Shown here in pieces: positions 7,222 to 14,856 of a stretch of 22,951 bases of DNA. Origin of the DNA: CAZIUL01 sp964542475 (GTDB taxonomy: Bacteria > Planctomycetota > B15-G4 > CAYZWU01); the NCBI GenBank assembly GCA_964542475.1, contig CAZIUL010000065.1, positions 1-22,951 on the forward strand, read 5' to 3'. Made by a program: the position numbers and the translations under genes. The number at the start of each line of letters is the position of its first letter. The first letter of the stretch is position 1. The notes under the pieces were generated by a model. The model was not told where the DNA came from and did not search any database. It was given only the letters and a program-made list of their open reading frames with translations.

Positions 7222-9186
7222 ATGGGTTTTCAGAATCCGAAAAAGACGCCTGTTCTCCTCTGCGCCGTGCTTGCGCTGGGCGCCGTGTGCCTTTTTTGGC
7301 GGTTTATCCACACCTACTTCACAGGGGATGATTTCATCCACCTGTTCCTTTACCATAAAATGCCGTTTTTCGAGCTCTTCACAGAGCCCAGCCTCAAGCG
7401 GCTTTCGCCCTGCCTTTACAGGCCGGTTTCGGATTTGGCGATCTACATCGAATCCGTCCTGTTCGGCATCACGGCCTTTCCCTATCACATCGTGCTGCTG
7501 GTCCTGCACGCGGCAAACATCTTCCTTCTCTTCCATGTCGCGCAAAGGATCATTGGAAGCCTGGGAGCGGCCGCCGCAGTCATCCTGTTCGCGTGGCATC
7601 CTGTTGTGCCCGGCCTGCTCGCGCACAACTCGAGCGGCATCAGGAACACGCTGCTTCTTCTGTTCGTTCTGCTGTGCATCGACTCCCTCGCCCGGTTCAG
7701 GCGCAATGGGAAGCCGGTGCATCTCCTGCTGAGTGCCTTGTTCATGGGGCTTGCAACAGGCACTCAACCGTTGATCACAATGCCCGCGGTCCTGATCTTA
7801 TGCGACCTCGCCAAGCAGCCGTCCAAAAACAGCCACGCGCCAGCGGCAGGCCGAATCCGCCGGATCGCCCATCACCTGCCTCTCTGGGCCGCGTTCGCGC
7901 TGGTTATCTGGGTCGGCAAAACCGTTACCGGCTCGTTCCCTTTCCCGTGGTCCGGGAGCCTGCCCGCCGCCCCCCCATCGGAAACAGGCTTTGTCCAGGC
8001 GTGTTCCCAGATTCTGTCCCGCATCGAATCCTTCTGCATCAACCCTGCCATGGCCGGGCTCGTGCCCGAAGCTGTGGCGCGTTTGGGCCGGATCCTAATC
8101 CTTTCCCTTCTCGTCGTTTCGGCAGGGATCTGGACCCGCTGCCTCGGCAAGGAGTTCATCCGCCCGCTTCTTACGGCTGCCCTGATCCTGCCGGCCGCAG
8201 CAGCCCCTTTCGCGCTGAACAGCGGGCCTGACCCGGTTTTCGCGAGGAACTTCTACCTGCCCGCGGCAGCATTCTGCGTCCTGCTGGGCCTTGCTCTTTC
8301 CGGCGGACCTAGCGCGCGCTTCCGCAAATCCGGCGCGCTTCCGCTTGCCCTTGCGCTGGCTGTTTCGTTCTACTACGGATGCCTATCGCACGCCATGTCC
8401 CAGCCTCTCGTCAGGGCGGGCGGGCTGACCGAAAAGATAATCGAACAGGTTCATGACCTGATCGAAAAAAACGAACAGCTTGGAGAAGGCCCTGTTTTCC
8501 TTGCCAACACGCCGCACTACATATCACGCCGGATCTCGGGTATGAACGAAACGGAGCGGATCATGGCCGAGGTGTTTCCGTCCGGCCTGAGCATGGCTTT
8601 CTCCCCGCCGTTTTCAAGCATTAGCACAAGGATCTACCCTTTCTCGGATAAACCCTGGCTTTCGGAAGAGCTGCACGTCCCTTTCATGCTTCAGATGTGG
8701 AGCAACGGAACAGTGCTTGATTTCGACCAGAACCTTGACCGTGTGATGATTCTCGACTACGGCAAAAGAAGAATCGCCCTTCTGCTGGAATACGGGAGGC
8801 AATACGGCAAAGGCAAGATCCGTGCCATCATGCCGCTCGCCAAGCCGGTTCAGAACATGATAGTGAAAATCGAAAGCGATGGATTCCATATAAAGCTACC
8901 GGCCAAGATGGCGAAGAGCTACAGGGCCGGGCTGCTGACCAGGCACGGGCCAATGGTCTTGACTGTGAACAGCCTGGAAAAAGAGATGATCACGTGGATG
9001 AATGAAAAACCGTACATCAACCTGTATTTCGACTCGCCTCTCCTGCGTGAAAACCTGGTATACTTCGACAATGAACCGGTTTTCCTGTGGGTGGAGATCC
9101 TCGACGAGCACGGCGAAGTGTTTCACCGCAGCAAGCCGATCAGGTTCAGGATCAGGGCCGGGACAGGGACCGGGACAGGCAAATAA
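7222..9186 (+). CDS. Polytopic membrane protein with GT-C glycosyltransferase-like N-terminal half
   Basis: The N-terminal ~390 residues hold many hydrophobic segments. The first periplasmic loop after TM1 carries an acidic pair (D36-D37 in YFTGDDFIHL), and YRPVSDLAIYI is followed by YHIVLLVLHAANIFLLFHV. This pattern is typical of GT-C transferases that use lipid-linked sugars (PMT/ArnT/TMTC relatives). The C-terminal ~260 residues look soluble and beta-rich, with no recognised motif. A TTG at 7210 is in frame, but the ATG at 7222 is preferred; both lack a strong Shine-Dalgarno. An imperfect hairpin (7191-7217, CTTTTC/GAAAAG arms with central GGGCCGGCCC) covers the start region. Only 11 nt separate it from the downstream pseudouridine synthase. 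A sugar-transfer role is inferred; donor and acceptor are unknown. Confidence 0.75.
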   Translation: MGFQNPKKTPVLLCAVLALGAVCLFWRFIHTYFTGDDFIHLFLYHKMPFFELFTEPSLKRLSPCLYRPVSDLAIYIESVLFGITAFPYHIVLLVLHAANIFLLFHVAQRIIGSLGAAAAVILFAWHPVVPGLLAHNSSGIRNTLLLLFVLLCIDSLARFRRNGKPVHLLLSALFMGLATGTQPLITMPAVLILCDLAKQPSKNSHAPAAGRIRRIAHHLPLWAAFALVIWVGKTVTGSFPFPWSGSLPAAPPSETGFVQACSQILSRIESFCINPAMAGLVPEAVARLGRILILSLLVVSAGIWTRCLGKEFIRPLLTAALILPAAAAPFALNSGPDPVFARNFYLPAAAFCVLLGLALSGGPSARFRKSGALPLALALAVSFYYGCLSHAMSQPLVRAGGLTEKIIEQVHDLIEKNEQLGEGPVFLANTPHYISRRISGMNETERIMAEVFPSGLSMAFSPPFSSISTRIYPFSDKPWLSEELHVPFMLQMWSNGTVLDFDQNLDRVMILDYGKRRIALLLEYGRQYGKGKIRAIMPLAKPVQNMIVKIESDGFHIKLPAKMAKSYRAGLLTRHGPMVLTVNSLEKEMITWMNEKPYINLYFDSPLLRENLVYFDNEPVFLWVEILDEHGEVFHRSKPIRFRIRAGTGTGTGK

Positions 9187-9197
9187 CAGGTCAGACC

Positions 9198-10169
9198 ATG
9201 AAAAAACACCGCGAATTTCACGTCAGATCGAACTGCGCAGGCATGACACTCTACCACTTCCTGAAAAAGGTTCTGCCCGGAAAACACAGCACGGGAGTGT
9301 CAGAGCTGATCCGCGACGGGTTCGTGGAGATTAACGGAAAGGTACTGGACGACAGGAAAAGGCTCCGCGAGGGCGATTTCATATCGATCGATGTCCAGGC
9401 CATGCAGCAGGCGAAAAAGCGCCGCACGGCCGATGAGCTCGACGTGCTCTACAGGGACGAGGCAATGCTTTGCGTGGCAAAACCCGCGGGCATCTCTGTC
9501 ATCCCGGACCGCAGACAGGTGGGAAAGACCGTTGTGCAGATCTGCCGCGACATGATGAGCAAGGAAAACCTCCTTCCAAAGCCGGTTCACCGGCTGGACA
9601 AGTGGACATCCGGTGTGCTCATGCTTGCCCTCGAAAAAAGGTTCGTGGAGCCTCTCGGCAGGCTTTTTTCGGACCGCAAGGTGAAAAAGAGCTACATCGC
9701 CTTTGTGCGGGGGAGGCCCAATCCTTCGTCCGGGGTCATCGAAGCGCCGATCGGGCCGGATTCGAACAGGATGACACGGATGGAGGTTGGAGGCAGCAAG
9801 GCAAAGCCCGCAATCACCAGGTACAAAACAGAGCTGGCCTGGCAGGGTTTCACATCTCTGATGGTCATGCCTGAAACAGGAAGAACCCACCAGATTCGGG
9901 TGCACCTGGCGCACATCGGAAACCCAGTGCTTTGCGATTCGCTCTACGGCGGCGGGGACACCTTCTTCCTGTCTGAGATAAAACTCGACTACAAGCTCCG
10001 CAAGGGCAAAAAAGAGAAGCCCATCCTCAGCCGTCAGGCGCTTCACGCGTTCAGACTGGAGTTCCAGTCGCCCGCATCGAACAAACAGGTTGTGGTGGAA
10101 GCGCCACTGCCCAAGGAGCTCGATGTGCTCGAAAAGAAACTGATAAGGTACAGTGATCCAGCGCGTTGA
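9198..10169 (+). CDS. RluA-family pseudouridine synthase with S4 domain
   Basis: The enzyme isomerises specific uridines in rRNA or tRNA to pseudouridine. The 323-aa product starts with an S4 RNA-binding domain (STGVSELIRDGFVEINGKV..., residues ~30-75). The catalytic domain follows, with HRLDKWTSGV, where D134 is the catalytic aspartate, and the C-terminal signature GRTHQIRVHLAHIGNPVLCD then LYGG. The frame is open upstream to 9087, inside the previous gene, but the S4 domain begins naturally from the ATG at 9198. The exact target (RluC-, RluD- or TruC-like) cannot be set from sequence alone. The long minus-strand frame opposite is a shadow. Confidence 0.92.
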   Translation: MKKHREFHVRSNCAGMTLYHFLKKVLPGKHSTGVSELIRDGFVEINGKVLDDRKRLREGDFISIDVQAMQQAKKRRTADELDVLYRDEAMLCVAKPAGISVIPDRRQVGKTVVQICRDMMSKENLLPKPVHRLDKWTSGVLMLALEKRFVEPLGRLFSDRKVKKSYIAFVRGRPNPSSGVIEAPIGPDSNRMTRMEVGGSKAKPAITRYKTELAWQGFTSLMVMPETGRTHQIRVHLAHIGNPVLCDSLYGGGDTFFLSEIKLDYKLRKGKKEKPILSRQALHAFRLEFQSPASNKQVVVEAPLPKELDVLEKKLIRYSDPAR

Positions 10170-10193
10170 CTTTTCCTGCCCATGCGGTAAAAT
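10166..10193 (+). promoter_or_regulatory. Sigma70-type promoter for the bL34-like gene
   Basis: TTGACT (10166-10171) and TAAAAT (10188-10193) are separated by 16 bp. The -35 box overlaps the stop codon of the pseudouridine synthase. Transcription would start near 10200, giving a leader of ~135 nt before the ATG at 10336. Confidence 0.6.
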
Positions 10194-10194
10194 G

Positions 10195-10211
10195 CCTGTT
10201 CTTTGAACAGG
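10195..10211 (+). promoter_or_regulatory. Hairpin at the predicted transcription start of the bL34-like leader
   Basis: CCTGTTC and GAACAGG form a perfect 7-bp stem with a TTT loop. It could be a 5' stabilising stem or an operator. Further downstream, the leader has a GC-rich segment (about 10225-10250) ending in GGCTGTTTTGCTCC that may also fold. No known riboswitch was recognised. Confidence 0.4.
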
Positions 10212-10335
10212 AGTCTGTTGTAAGAGCCTGGTCGGCAGCGGCCGGCTGTTTTGCTCCATATCTGCATTGCGAAACCAACTGCTACGCCGCTCCCATAGGA
10301 CGCCGCAGCAGGATAACTGTTCCGGAAGGATCGAT

Positions 10336-10464
10336 ATGAAAAAGAAAATAAGAAACAGCAACACTAAAAAGTGTAAGATGACCGGGTTCCGCTACAGGAA
10401 CAAGACATCCAAGGGGAAAAAGATCATTGCCCAGCGGCGCCAGAAGGGAAAAAAGAAGGTTTAA
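10336..10464 (+). CDS. Divergent bL34-like ribosomal protein (42 aa)
   Basis: The ATG at 10336 has a strong GGAAGGA Shine-Dalgarno (10324-10330, 5-nt spacing). The 42-aa, very basic product ends TGFRYRNKTSKGKKIIAQRR-QKGKKKV. This lines up with the bL34 consensus HGFRARMKT-GGR-VLARRRAKGRKRL of the large subunit. The usual N-terminal KRTYQPS is replaced by KKKIRNSN. Canonical rpmH lies beside rnpA near the origin; here the gene sits alone between a pseudouridine synthase and YgiQ, with its own promoter. It could be a second, specialised bL34 paralogue or this genome's only rpmH. In-frame codons upstream to 10267 are not needed. Confidence 0.75.
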   Translation: MKKKIRNSNTKKCKMTGFRYRNKTSKGKKIIAQRRQKGKKKV

Positions 10465-10591
10465 CCTCGATCTTGCGCGAGGTTCGCCATCCGGCGGTCG
10501 CTTTATACCCCGGTTCTGTCCCCCCTGTACGGGTCGTCATGCGTCCGGACGTTCACAAGCCCTTACCTGAAAGCCTCAAAAGGAGTATGTC

Positions 10592-12316
10592 GTGCGTTCC
10601 GTACGATCGAAGCATACGCCGACCTTCCCTCCATCAACCCCATCGGAGCTCGACCGGACGGGCTGGGAACGGCCCGATATCGTTCTGGTAACCGGCGACG
10701 CCTATGTTGACCACCCCTCGTTCGGCGCGGCCCTGATCGTGCGCGTGCTCGAGGCGGAGGGGTTTCGCGTGGCTGTCCTGCCACAGCCCGATTGGCGGTC
10801 TGCCGGGCCGTTCCGTTCACTTAAAAAGCCGCGGCTGTTTTTCGGGATCACGGGAGGCAACGTGGATTCCATGGTTGCCGCTTACACGCCGTTTCGAAAC
10901 CGCAGGAAAAAGGATGCCTATTCTTCGGGAGGGCGGCCGGGGATGCGCCCTAACCGCGCAACGCTCGTTTACGCTCACCGCGCGCGCGAAGCCTACCCCG
11001 ATGTGCCAATAGTACTCGGGGGTGTAGAGGCGAGCATGCGCCGCCTCTCCCACTACGACTTCTGGGAGGACAAGGTTCGCCGCTCAGCTTTGCTCGATGC
11101 AAAAGCGGACATTATCCTTTACGGCATGGCTGAGCAGGGCGTTGTGGATGCTGCGCGCGCGCTCGATGCGGGCGAATCTATCCAGGAGCTCGGCAGGCGC
11201 ATCAGGGGAGTGGTGTTCGCAGCGGACAGGCCCGATCTTGACGCAGGCGCAGCCGTGATCCTCCCTGAATACGAAGAGGCGGTCCGGAACCCGCGCGCGC
11301 TCACGGAATCGTTCAGGCTCCGCCACGAGGCAGCCGATCCTTTTTCAGACAAGGTCCTGGCCGAACCGTACGGCGCACGCCTGGTGCTGCAGACCCCTCC
11401 GCCGCTCCCTTTGTCCGCGGAAAAGCTGGACGCGCTCTACGAGTTCCCGTTTACCGGCGCCCCCCACCCGCGCTACAAGGGAAAGGATATCCCCGCGCTG
11501 AAAACGGTTGAAACATCGATTGTGACGCACAGGGGCTGCTTCGGGGGCTGCTCCTTCTGCGGGATCGGCTTTCACCAGGGTAGGATAGTCCAGAGCAGAA
11601 GTATCGAATCAATGATAAACGAAGCGAAGCGCCTGTGCCGAAGCGATCGATTCAAGGGAACGATCAACGACCTGGGAGGCCCGTCAGCGAACATGTACGG
11701 CTTTTCCTGCCGCGCGGAGAGCTCGCATAGAACCTGCAAGCGGAGCCACTGTCTTTATCCGAAGCCGTGCCCTCATCTGAAGGAAGGGTTCAAACAAAGC
11801 CGCAAGCTCCTGAAAGAGGTCCGGTCGCTGCCCGAGGTGAAACACGCATTCATTCAATCCGGCATCCGGTTCGACCTTACTCTTTCCAGGGAAGGGCTCG
11901 TTTACCTGAACGATCTCGTAAAACACCATATCTCGGGCACGCTGAAGGTGGCACCGGAACACTCCGAATCCGCTGTGCTCGCAGCCATGCGAAAAGCTCC
12001 TTTTGATATGTACGAAGAGTTCCGGCACAGGTTCGACCGGCTGAACAGCGAGTCTGGAAAACGCCAGTTCCTGGTGAACTACTTCATTTCAGCCCACCCC
12101 GGATGCAGCGCAAAAGAGATGAAGGAGCTAAAAAGGAAGCTTGACCGGATCGGGATCGCGCCCGAGCAGGTCCAGGACTTCACCCCGCTTCCAGGCACGG
12201 CATCGTCGGTTATGTTCTCAACCGGCCTCGATCCGTTCACGGACAAGCCGGTTTTCGTGGCGCGCACCGACAAAGAGCGCAGGGCACAGAGGAGAATGAT
12301 TCAGCCGCCTGGTTAA
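10592..12316 (+). CDS. YgiQ family radical SAM protein
   Basis: YgiQ proteins are large radical SAM enzymes of uncertain reaction. The N-terminal YgiQ domain includes DIVLVTGDAYVDHPSFG, FFGITGGNVDSMV and VLGGVEASMRRLSHYDFWED. The [4Fe-4S]-binding CxxxCxxC motif is C316, C320 and C323 (GCFGGCSFCG). Typical later motifs include DLGGPSANMYG and SGIRFDLTLS. At 574 aa it lacks most of the C-terminal DUF3362 extension seen in longer YgiQ proteins. The start is a GTG at 10592 with AGGAG (10581-10585) 6 nt upstream; an ATG at 10587 is out of frame. Confidence 0.95.
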   Translation: MRSVRSKHTPTFPPSTPSELDRTGWERPDIVLVTGDAYVDHPSFGAALIVRVLEAEGFRVAVLPQPDWRSAGPFRSLKKPRLFFGITGGNVDSMVAAYTPFRNRRKKDAYSSGGRPGMRPNRATLVYAHRAREAYPDVPIVLGGVEASMRRLSHYDFWEDKVRRSALLDAKADIILYGMAEQGVVDAARALDAGESIQELGRRIRGVVFAADRPDLDAGAAVILPEYEEAVRNPRALTESFRLRHEAADPFSDKVLAEPYGARLVLQTPPPLPLSAEKLDALYEFPFTGAPHPRYKGKDIPALKTVETSIVTHRGCFGGCSFCGIGFHQGRIVQSRSIESMINEAKRLCRSDRFKGTINDLGGPSANMYGFSCRAESSHRTCKRSHCLYPKPCPHLKEGFKQSRKLLKEVRSLPEVKHAFIQSGIRFDLTLSREGLVYLNDLVKHHISGTLKVAPEHSESAVLAAMRKAPFDMYEEFRHRFDRLNSESGKRQFLVNYFISAHPGCSAKEMKELKRKLDRIGIAPEQVQDFTPLPGTASSVMFSTGLDPFTDKPVFVARTDKERRAQRRMIQPPG

Positions 12317-12319
12317 CCT

Positions 12320-12417
12320 GCATATTTCATCCTCTTCTGCTGTGGTACCGCAAATTGCGCTCATGCTGCGTTTCATGTCAGGAGAAGATCCTCAACCTGT
12401 AGGAACAGGCCGGCGGT
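12320..12417. repeat. Dispersed ~98-bp intergenic repeat, copy B
   Basis: This is the second copy of the element at 6965-7062. It fills almost the whole gap between the converging YgiQ and glycosyltransferase genes. The CCTGT-AGGA-ACAGG hairpin is identical in both copies. Confidence 0.75.
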
Positions 12418-12430
12418 GTAATCTCCGACC

Positions 12431-13201
12431 TTATTTCCCCTTTTTCCCCCTTCTCTCCCACAGCTTGGCGTACTTCAGGAACACGTAGAACGATCCGATC
12501 ACCGCGAGCACGAGGCCGCGTTTCCCGTCCATGAAACCCCTTCTCAAAAGGTACATGCGGAAGAACCTGCCCGGCGGGTTGAACAGCATCTTGAAAAGCG
12601 AGGGCTTTTTACCCGCCTCAGCCCTCCGGTCAGCCATAATGCTGGTGTACGAGTTGACCTTCTCGATGTGGTGGGTGATGTCCCTGTAGTTGTAGTGGAT
12701 GATCTCGCTTTTCAGCCTGGCTGTCTCCCCCTTGACATCAACGCGGTCATGGGGATCGATACCGGTCCAGCCGCCCTTTGTGCGGTTGTAAAGCCTGAGC
12801 CTGTATTCGGGCCACCAGCCCCCGTGGTCGATCCACCCGCCGAGGTACCATGTGTGCCTCGGAAAGGTATAGCCCGCCCTGGCGCGGCCGGTTTCAGAGG
12901 ACAGAATCCCGAGCACCTCGTCCTCGGCGCCTTGCTCTAGCCTCTCGTCGGCATCCAGGCAAAGCACCCAGTCGTTGGAAGCCGAAAGCACGGCAAGCTC
13001 CTTCTGCTTCACATGGCCGAGGAACTCCTGCTTGACGATCGTGCAGCCGAACTCCCTTGCGATTTCCAGGGTCCGGTCAGTCGATCCGGAATCCACGACC
13101 ACCAGCTCATCAGCCCACGCAACCGAGGAGAGGCAGTCTTCGAGATTACGCTCCTCGTCCAATGTAATCACGCACACCGAAACCTTGACCCGATCGTTCA
13201 T
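12431..13201 (-). CDS. WaaE/KdtX-like family 2 glycosyltransferase
   Basis: A GT-A fold enzyme that transfers a sugar, probably to LPS core or another surface glycan. Residues from the start read VSVCVITLDEERNLEDCL, then VDSGSTDRT, and the metal-binding LDADE motif. The segment YTFPRHTWYLGGWIDHGGWWPEYRLRLY (split here by TWYLGG) and the closing GPHDRV-like GIDPHDRV match LPS core beta-1,4-glucosyltransferase-type proteins. A C-terminal hydrophobic stretch (LVLAVIGSFYVFLKYAKL) may touch the membrane. The frame is open to 13273, but the ATG at 13201 overlaps the preceding gene's stop as ATGA and starts exactly at the domain, giving 256 aa. Confidence 0.88.
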   Translation of the reverse strand: MNDRVKVSVCVITLDEERNLEDCLSSVAWADELVVVDSGSTDRTLEIAREFGCTIVKQEFLGHVKQKELAVLSASNDWVLCLDADERLEQGAEDEVLGILSSETGRARAGYTFPRHTWYLGGWIDHGGWWPEYRLRLYNRTKGGWTGIDPHDRVDVKGETARLKSEIIHYNYRDITHHIEKVNSYTSIMADRRAEAGKKPSLFKMLFNPPGRFFRMYLLRRGFMDGKRGLVLAVIGSFYVFLKYAKLWERRGKKGK

Positions 13202-14376
13202 GTCGTGTTTTCGCCTTTTTTGAAAAACCTGTTCACCCTGCCCATGCCCCGGCGAAAGAAATCGCTCGCCCACGGGCCCGGGTCATCAATTGCGAACAGC
13301 GTGGAAACCTTCGGGCCCGACAGGCTCTTGCGCCACCCGGCCCTTGTGAGCTCCCCGCTCTTTATATAATGCATTGCTGAACGGTAGTCGCCGACCTTGT
13401 CCACCCACTTGACATAGCCGCGGTTTTTTCCCGGCTTGAAGGCGGTTCCCGCCATGTCGGTAAAAACCGCGAGCGCAATGTTGACGTTGTTCGCCGGCGC
13501 AATGCCCGACTGGTAGTCGGTGCGCCCGACAGTGGGTTCGATTGCGTAGAACCTGCTGTCGCGCGAATCGTACTTGTACTCCATGGAGCAGAGCCCTTTG
13601 TACCCAACAGCCCGGAAGAAACCGGTCGTTGTCTCTTCGAGCTCGGGAAGATCGGCCGGCTCCGCCGAAGCCGTGCCGCCCACGAGCGGTGGCCACTGCC
13701 GGATTTTTCTTCCTGTGAACGATGCGAGAAGGTTTGAATACGAATCATACCCCTGGAGGCAGAAGTAAACGTCGTTGTCCGTTCCCGGGATCCACTCCTC
13801 AAGGATGACCTCGCCTTCCCCCTGGTCCCTGTACGCGCAGACCGCTTCGTCCACACCCTCCACAACAACAGCCTTGGGCCCGGGGCCGGTTTCCTTGACA
13901 ACGGACTTCATCACCACCGGGAGCCTGAGCTTGCCGAGAGCCGCATCGAGCTCGCCGGTGTCAACAGCCACGGCACTCGCAGGGCTCGGAAGGTTCAGCT
14001 CGTCGCAGAGCTTTCTGAACGATCCCTTGTGAAGAAGCGCGCGCACGGTCTCCTTGTCAGGGAGGCGCACGATCATGTTCTCAGGAAGACGGTCTCTTCC
14101 CTCCGAGATGTGAAAAACCGTGGATTCCACGGTTGGAAAAAGCGCGTACCGGCACGAGTCTTGTGCGATCTCTATCAGTGTGTCTATCAGGCCGGGCCCG
14201 CGGATGTCCGTGGTTTTTATGCGCGAGAGAAGGTATTTGCTGAGCGATGTAACCTGGTCGAGCTCCGAATCCACACCCGCAACGAGGACGCGCGCCCTTC
14301 CGAGCGACCGCACCACGCTCAGCCCGTTAGTCTCCAACCCAAGCACCAGCGCCCTTACATCGTTGTACCGACCCAT
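13198..14376 (-). CDS. ATP-grasp domain carboxylate-amine ligase-like protein
   Basis: ATP-grasp ligases join a carboxylate to an amine or thiol through an acyl-phosphate. The N-terminal pre-ATP-grasp domain starts ALVLGLETNGLSVVRSLGR, like COG3919-type proteins. The ATP-binding region has RLPVVMKSVVKETG, and EGEVILEEWIPGTDNDVYF is the acidic hinge. A metal-binding segment resembling FYAIEPTVGRTDYQSG comes later; it differs from the common E-x-N-P-R form. The 392-aa product overlaps the downstream glycosyltransferase by 4 nt, which argues for a shared role in modifying a surface sugar. The substrate is unknown. Confidence 0.85.
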   Translation of the reverse strand: MGRYNDVRALVLGLETNGLSVVRSLGRARVLVAGVDSELDQVTSLSKYLLSRIKTTDIRGPGLIDTLIEIAQDSCRYALFPTVESTVFHISEGRDRLPENMIVRLPDKETVRALLHKGSFRKLCDELNLPSPASAVAVDTGELDAALGKLRLPVVMKSVVKETGPGPKAVVVEGVDEAVCAYRDQGEGEVILEEWIPGTDNDVYFCLQGYDSYSNLLASFTGRKIRQWPPLVGGTASAEPADLPELEETTTGFFRAVGYKGLCSMEYKYDSRDSRFYAIEPTVGRTDYQSGIAPANNVNIALAVFTDMAGTAFKPGKNRGYVKWVDKVGDYRSAMHYIKSGELTRAGWRKSLSGPKVSTLFAIDDPGPWASDFFRRGMGRVNRFFKKGENTT

Positions 14377-14412
14377 ATCACCTTCCGAAAAAGTTGCCGT
14401 TCACTTAAGAAA

Positions 14413-14841
14413 GAACCACGGATACACACTGATAAACACAAATAATATTCATAAAACGATTCTCTTCCACTCAAGCTTCGCGTGCCCGAAATTGACAATA
14501 AGGCCAACCTGAAACCCCGTGATCTTCAGGTAGTTAAGCATCTGCCCAACTTCATGCGTGGTGATGCTCTCGATCACCTTGGTATCCACAACAACGGCAT
14601 CGGCCACAACCAGATCAGGGATATATTCCCCCACCTTCACAGTCTTGTACATTACATCAAAACGTGCCTGTTGTCGGAACGCGATCCGTCTCAGTTCGAG
14701 TTCTACAACCAATGCTTTTTCGTACGGTTTCACAAGTAATCCATGTCCCAAGACATTCAGCACTTCCATTGAGCATCCAATAATCTCACGAGTCACCGTC
14801 TCATGCTTCAATCCATGTTCATCCGTGTTCATCCGTGGTTC
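14413..14841 (-). mobile_element. Putative GxxExxY cassette bounded by imperfect inverted repeats
   Basis: The left end 14413-14443 (plus strand) and right end 14811-14841 (minus strand) both begin GAACCACGGAT and match at 24 of 31 positions. The unit contains only the GxxExxY gene and splits a minus-strand glycan gene series. No target-site duplication was identified, and no transposase is present, so movement would need help in trans. A solo 23-nt copy of the right-end sequence lies at 6928-6950. Confidence 0.45.
14449..14832 (-). CDS. GxxExxY family protein (PDDEXK-like fold)
   Basis: This 127-aa protein matches the GxxExxY family, predicted relatives of PD-(D/E)XK nucleases with unknown role. 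It has REIIGCSMEVLNVLGHG near the N-terminus and the family motif position G31-L-L-V-K-P-Y37, where the defining glutamate is a valine. The nuclease-like core is Y-I-P-D73 ... V-V-D83-T-K85, with D in place of the usual E of ExK. The C-terminal NYLKITGFQVGLIVNFG is typical. The N-terminus MNTDEHG is encoded by the inverted flank itself, so part of the protein derives from the repeat. No Shine-Dalgarno is visible. Activity may be lost. Confidence 0.85.
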   Translation of the reverse strand: MNTDEHGLKHETVTREIIGCSMEVLNVLGHGLLVKPYEKALVVELELRRIAFRQQARFDVMYKTVKVGEYIPDLVVADAVVVDTKVIESITTHEVGQMLNYLKITGFQVGLIVNFGHAKLEWKRIVL

Positions 14842-14856
14842 ATCCCCCGTAAACGG

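Noticed and set aside
7872..8159. Minus-strand frames inside the membrane protein gene
   Set aside because: They are shadows; the plus-strand frame has a consistent hydrophobic pattern and family motifs.
9087..9197. Upstream extension of the pseudouridine synthase
   Set aside because: It overlaps the preceding gene's end and adds residues without family similarity; ATG 9198 suits the S4 domain.
9300..10364. 354-codon minus-strand open frame
   Set aside because: It lies opposite the clearly identified pseudouridine synthase and has no recognisable domain; GC-rich shadow frame.
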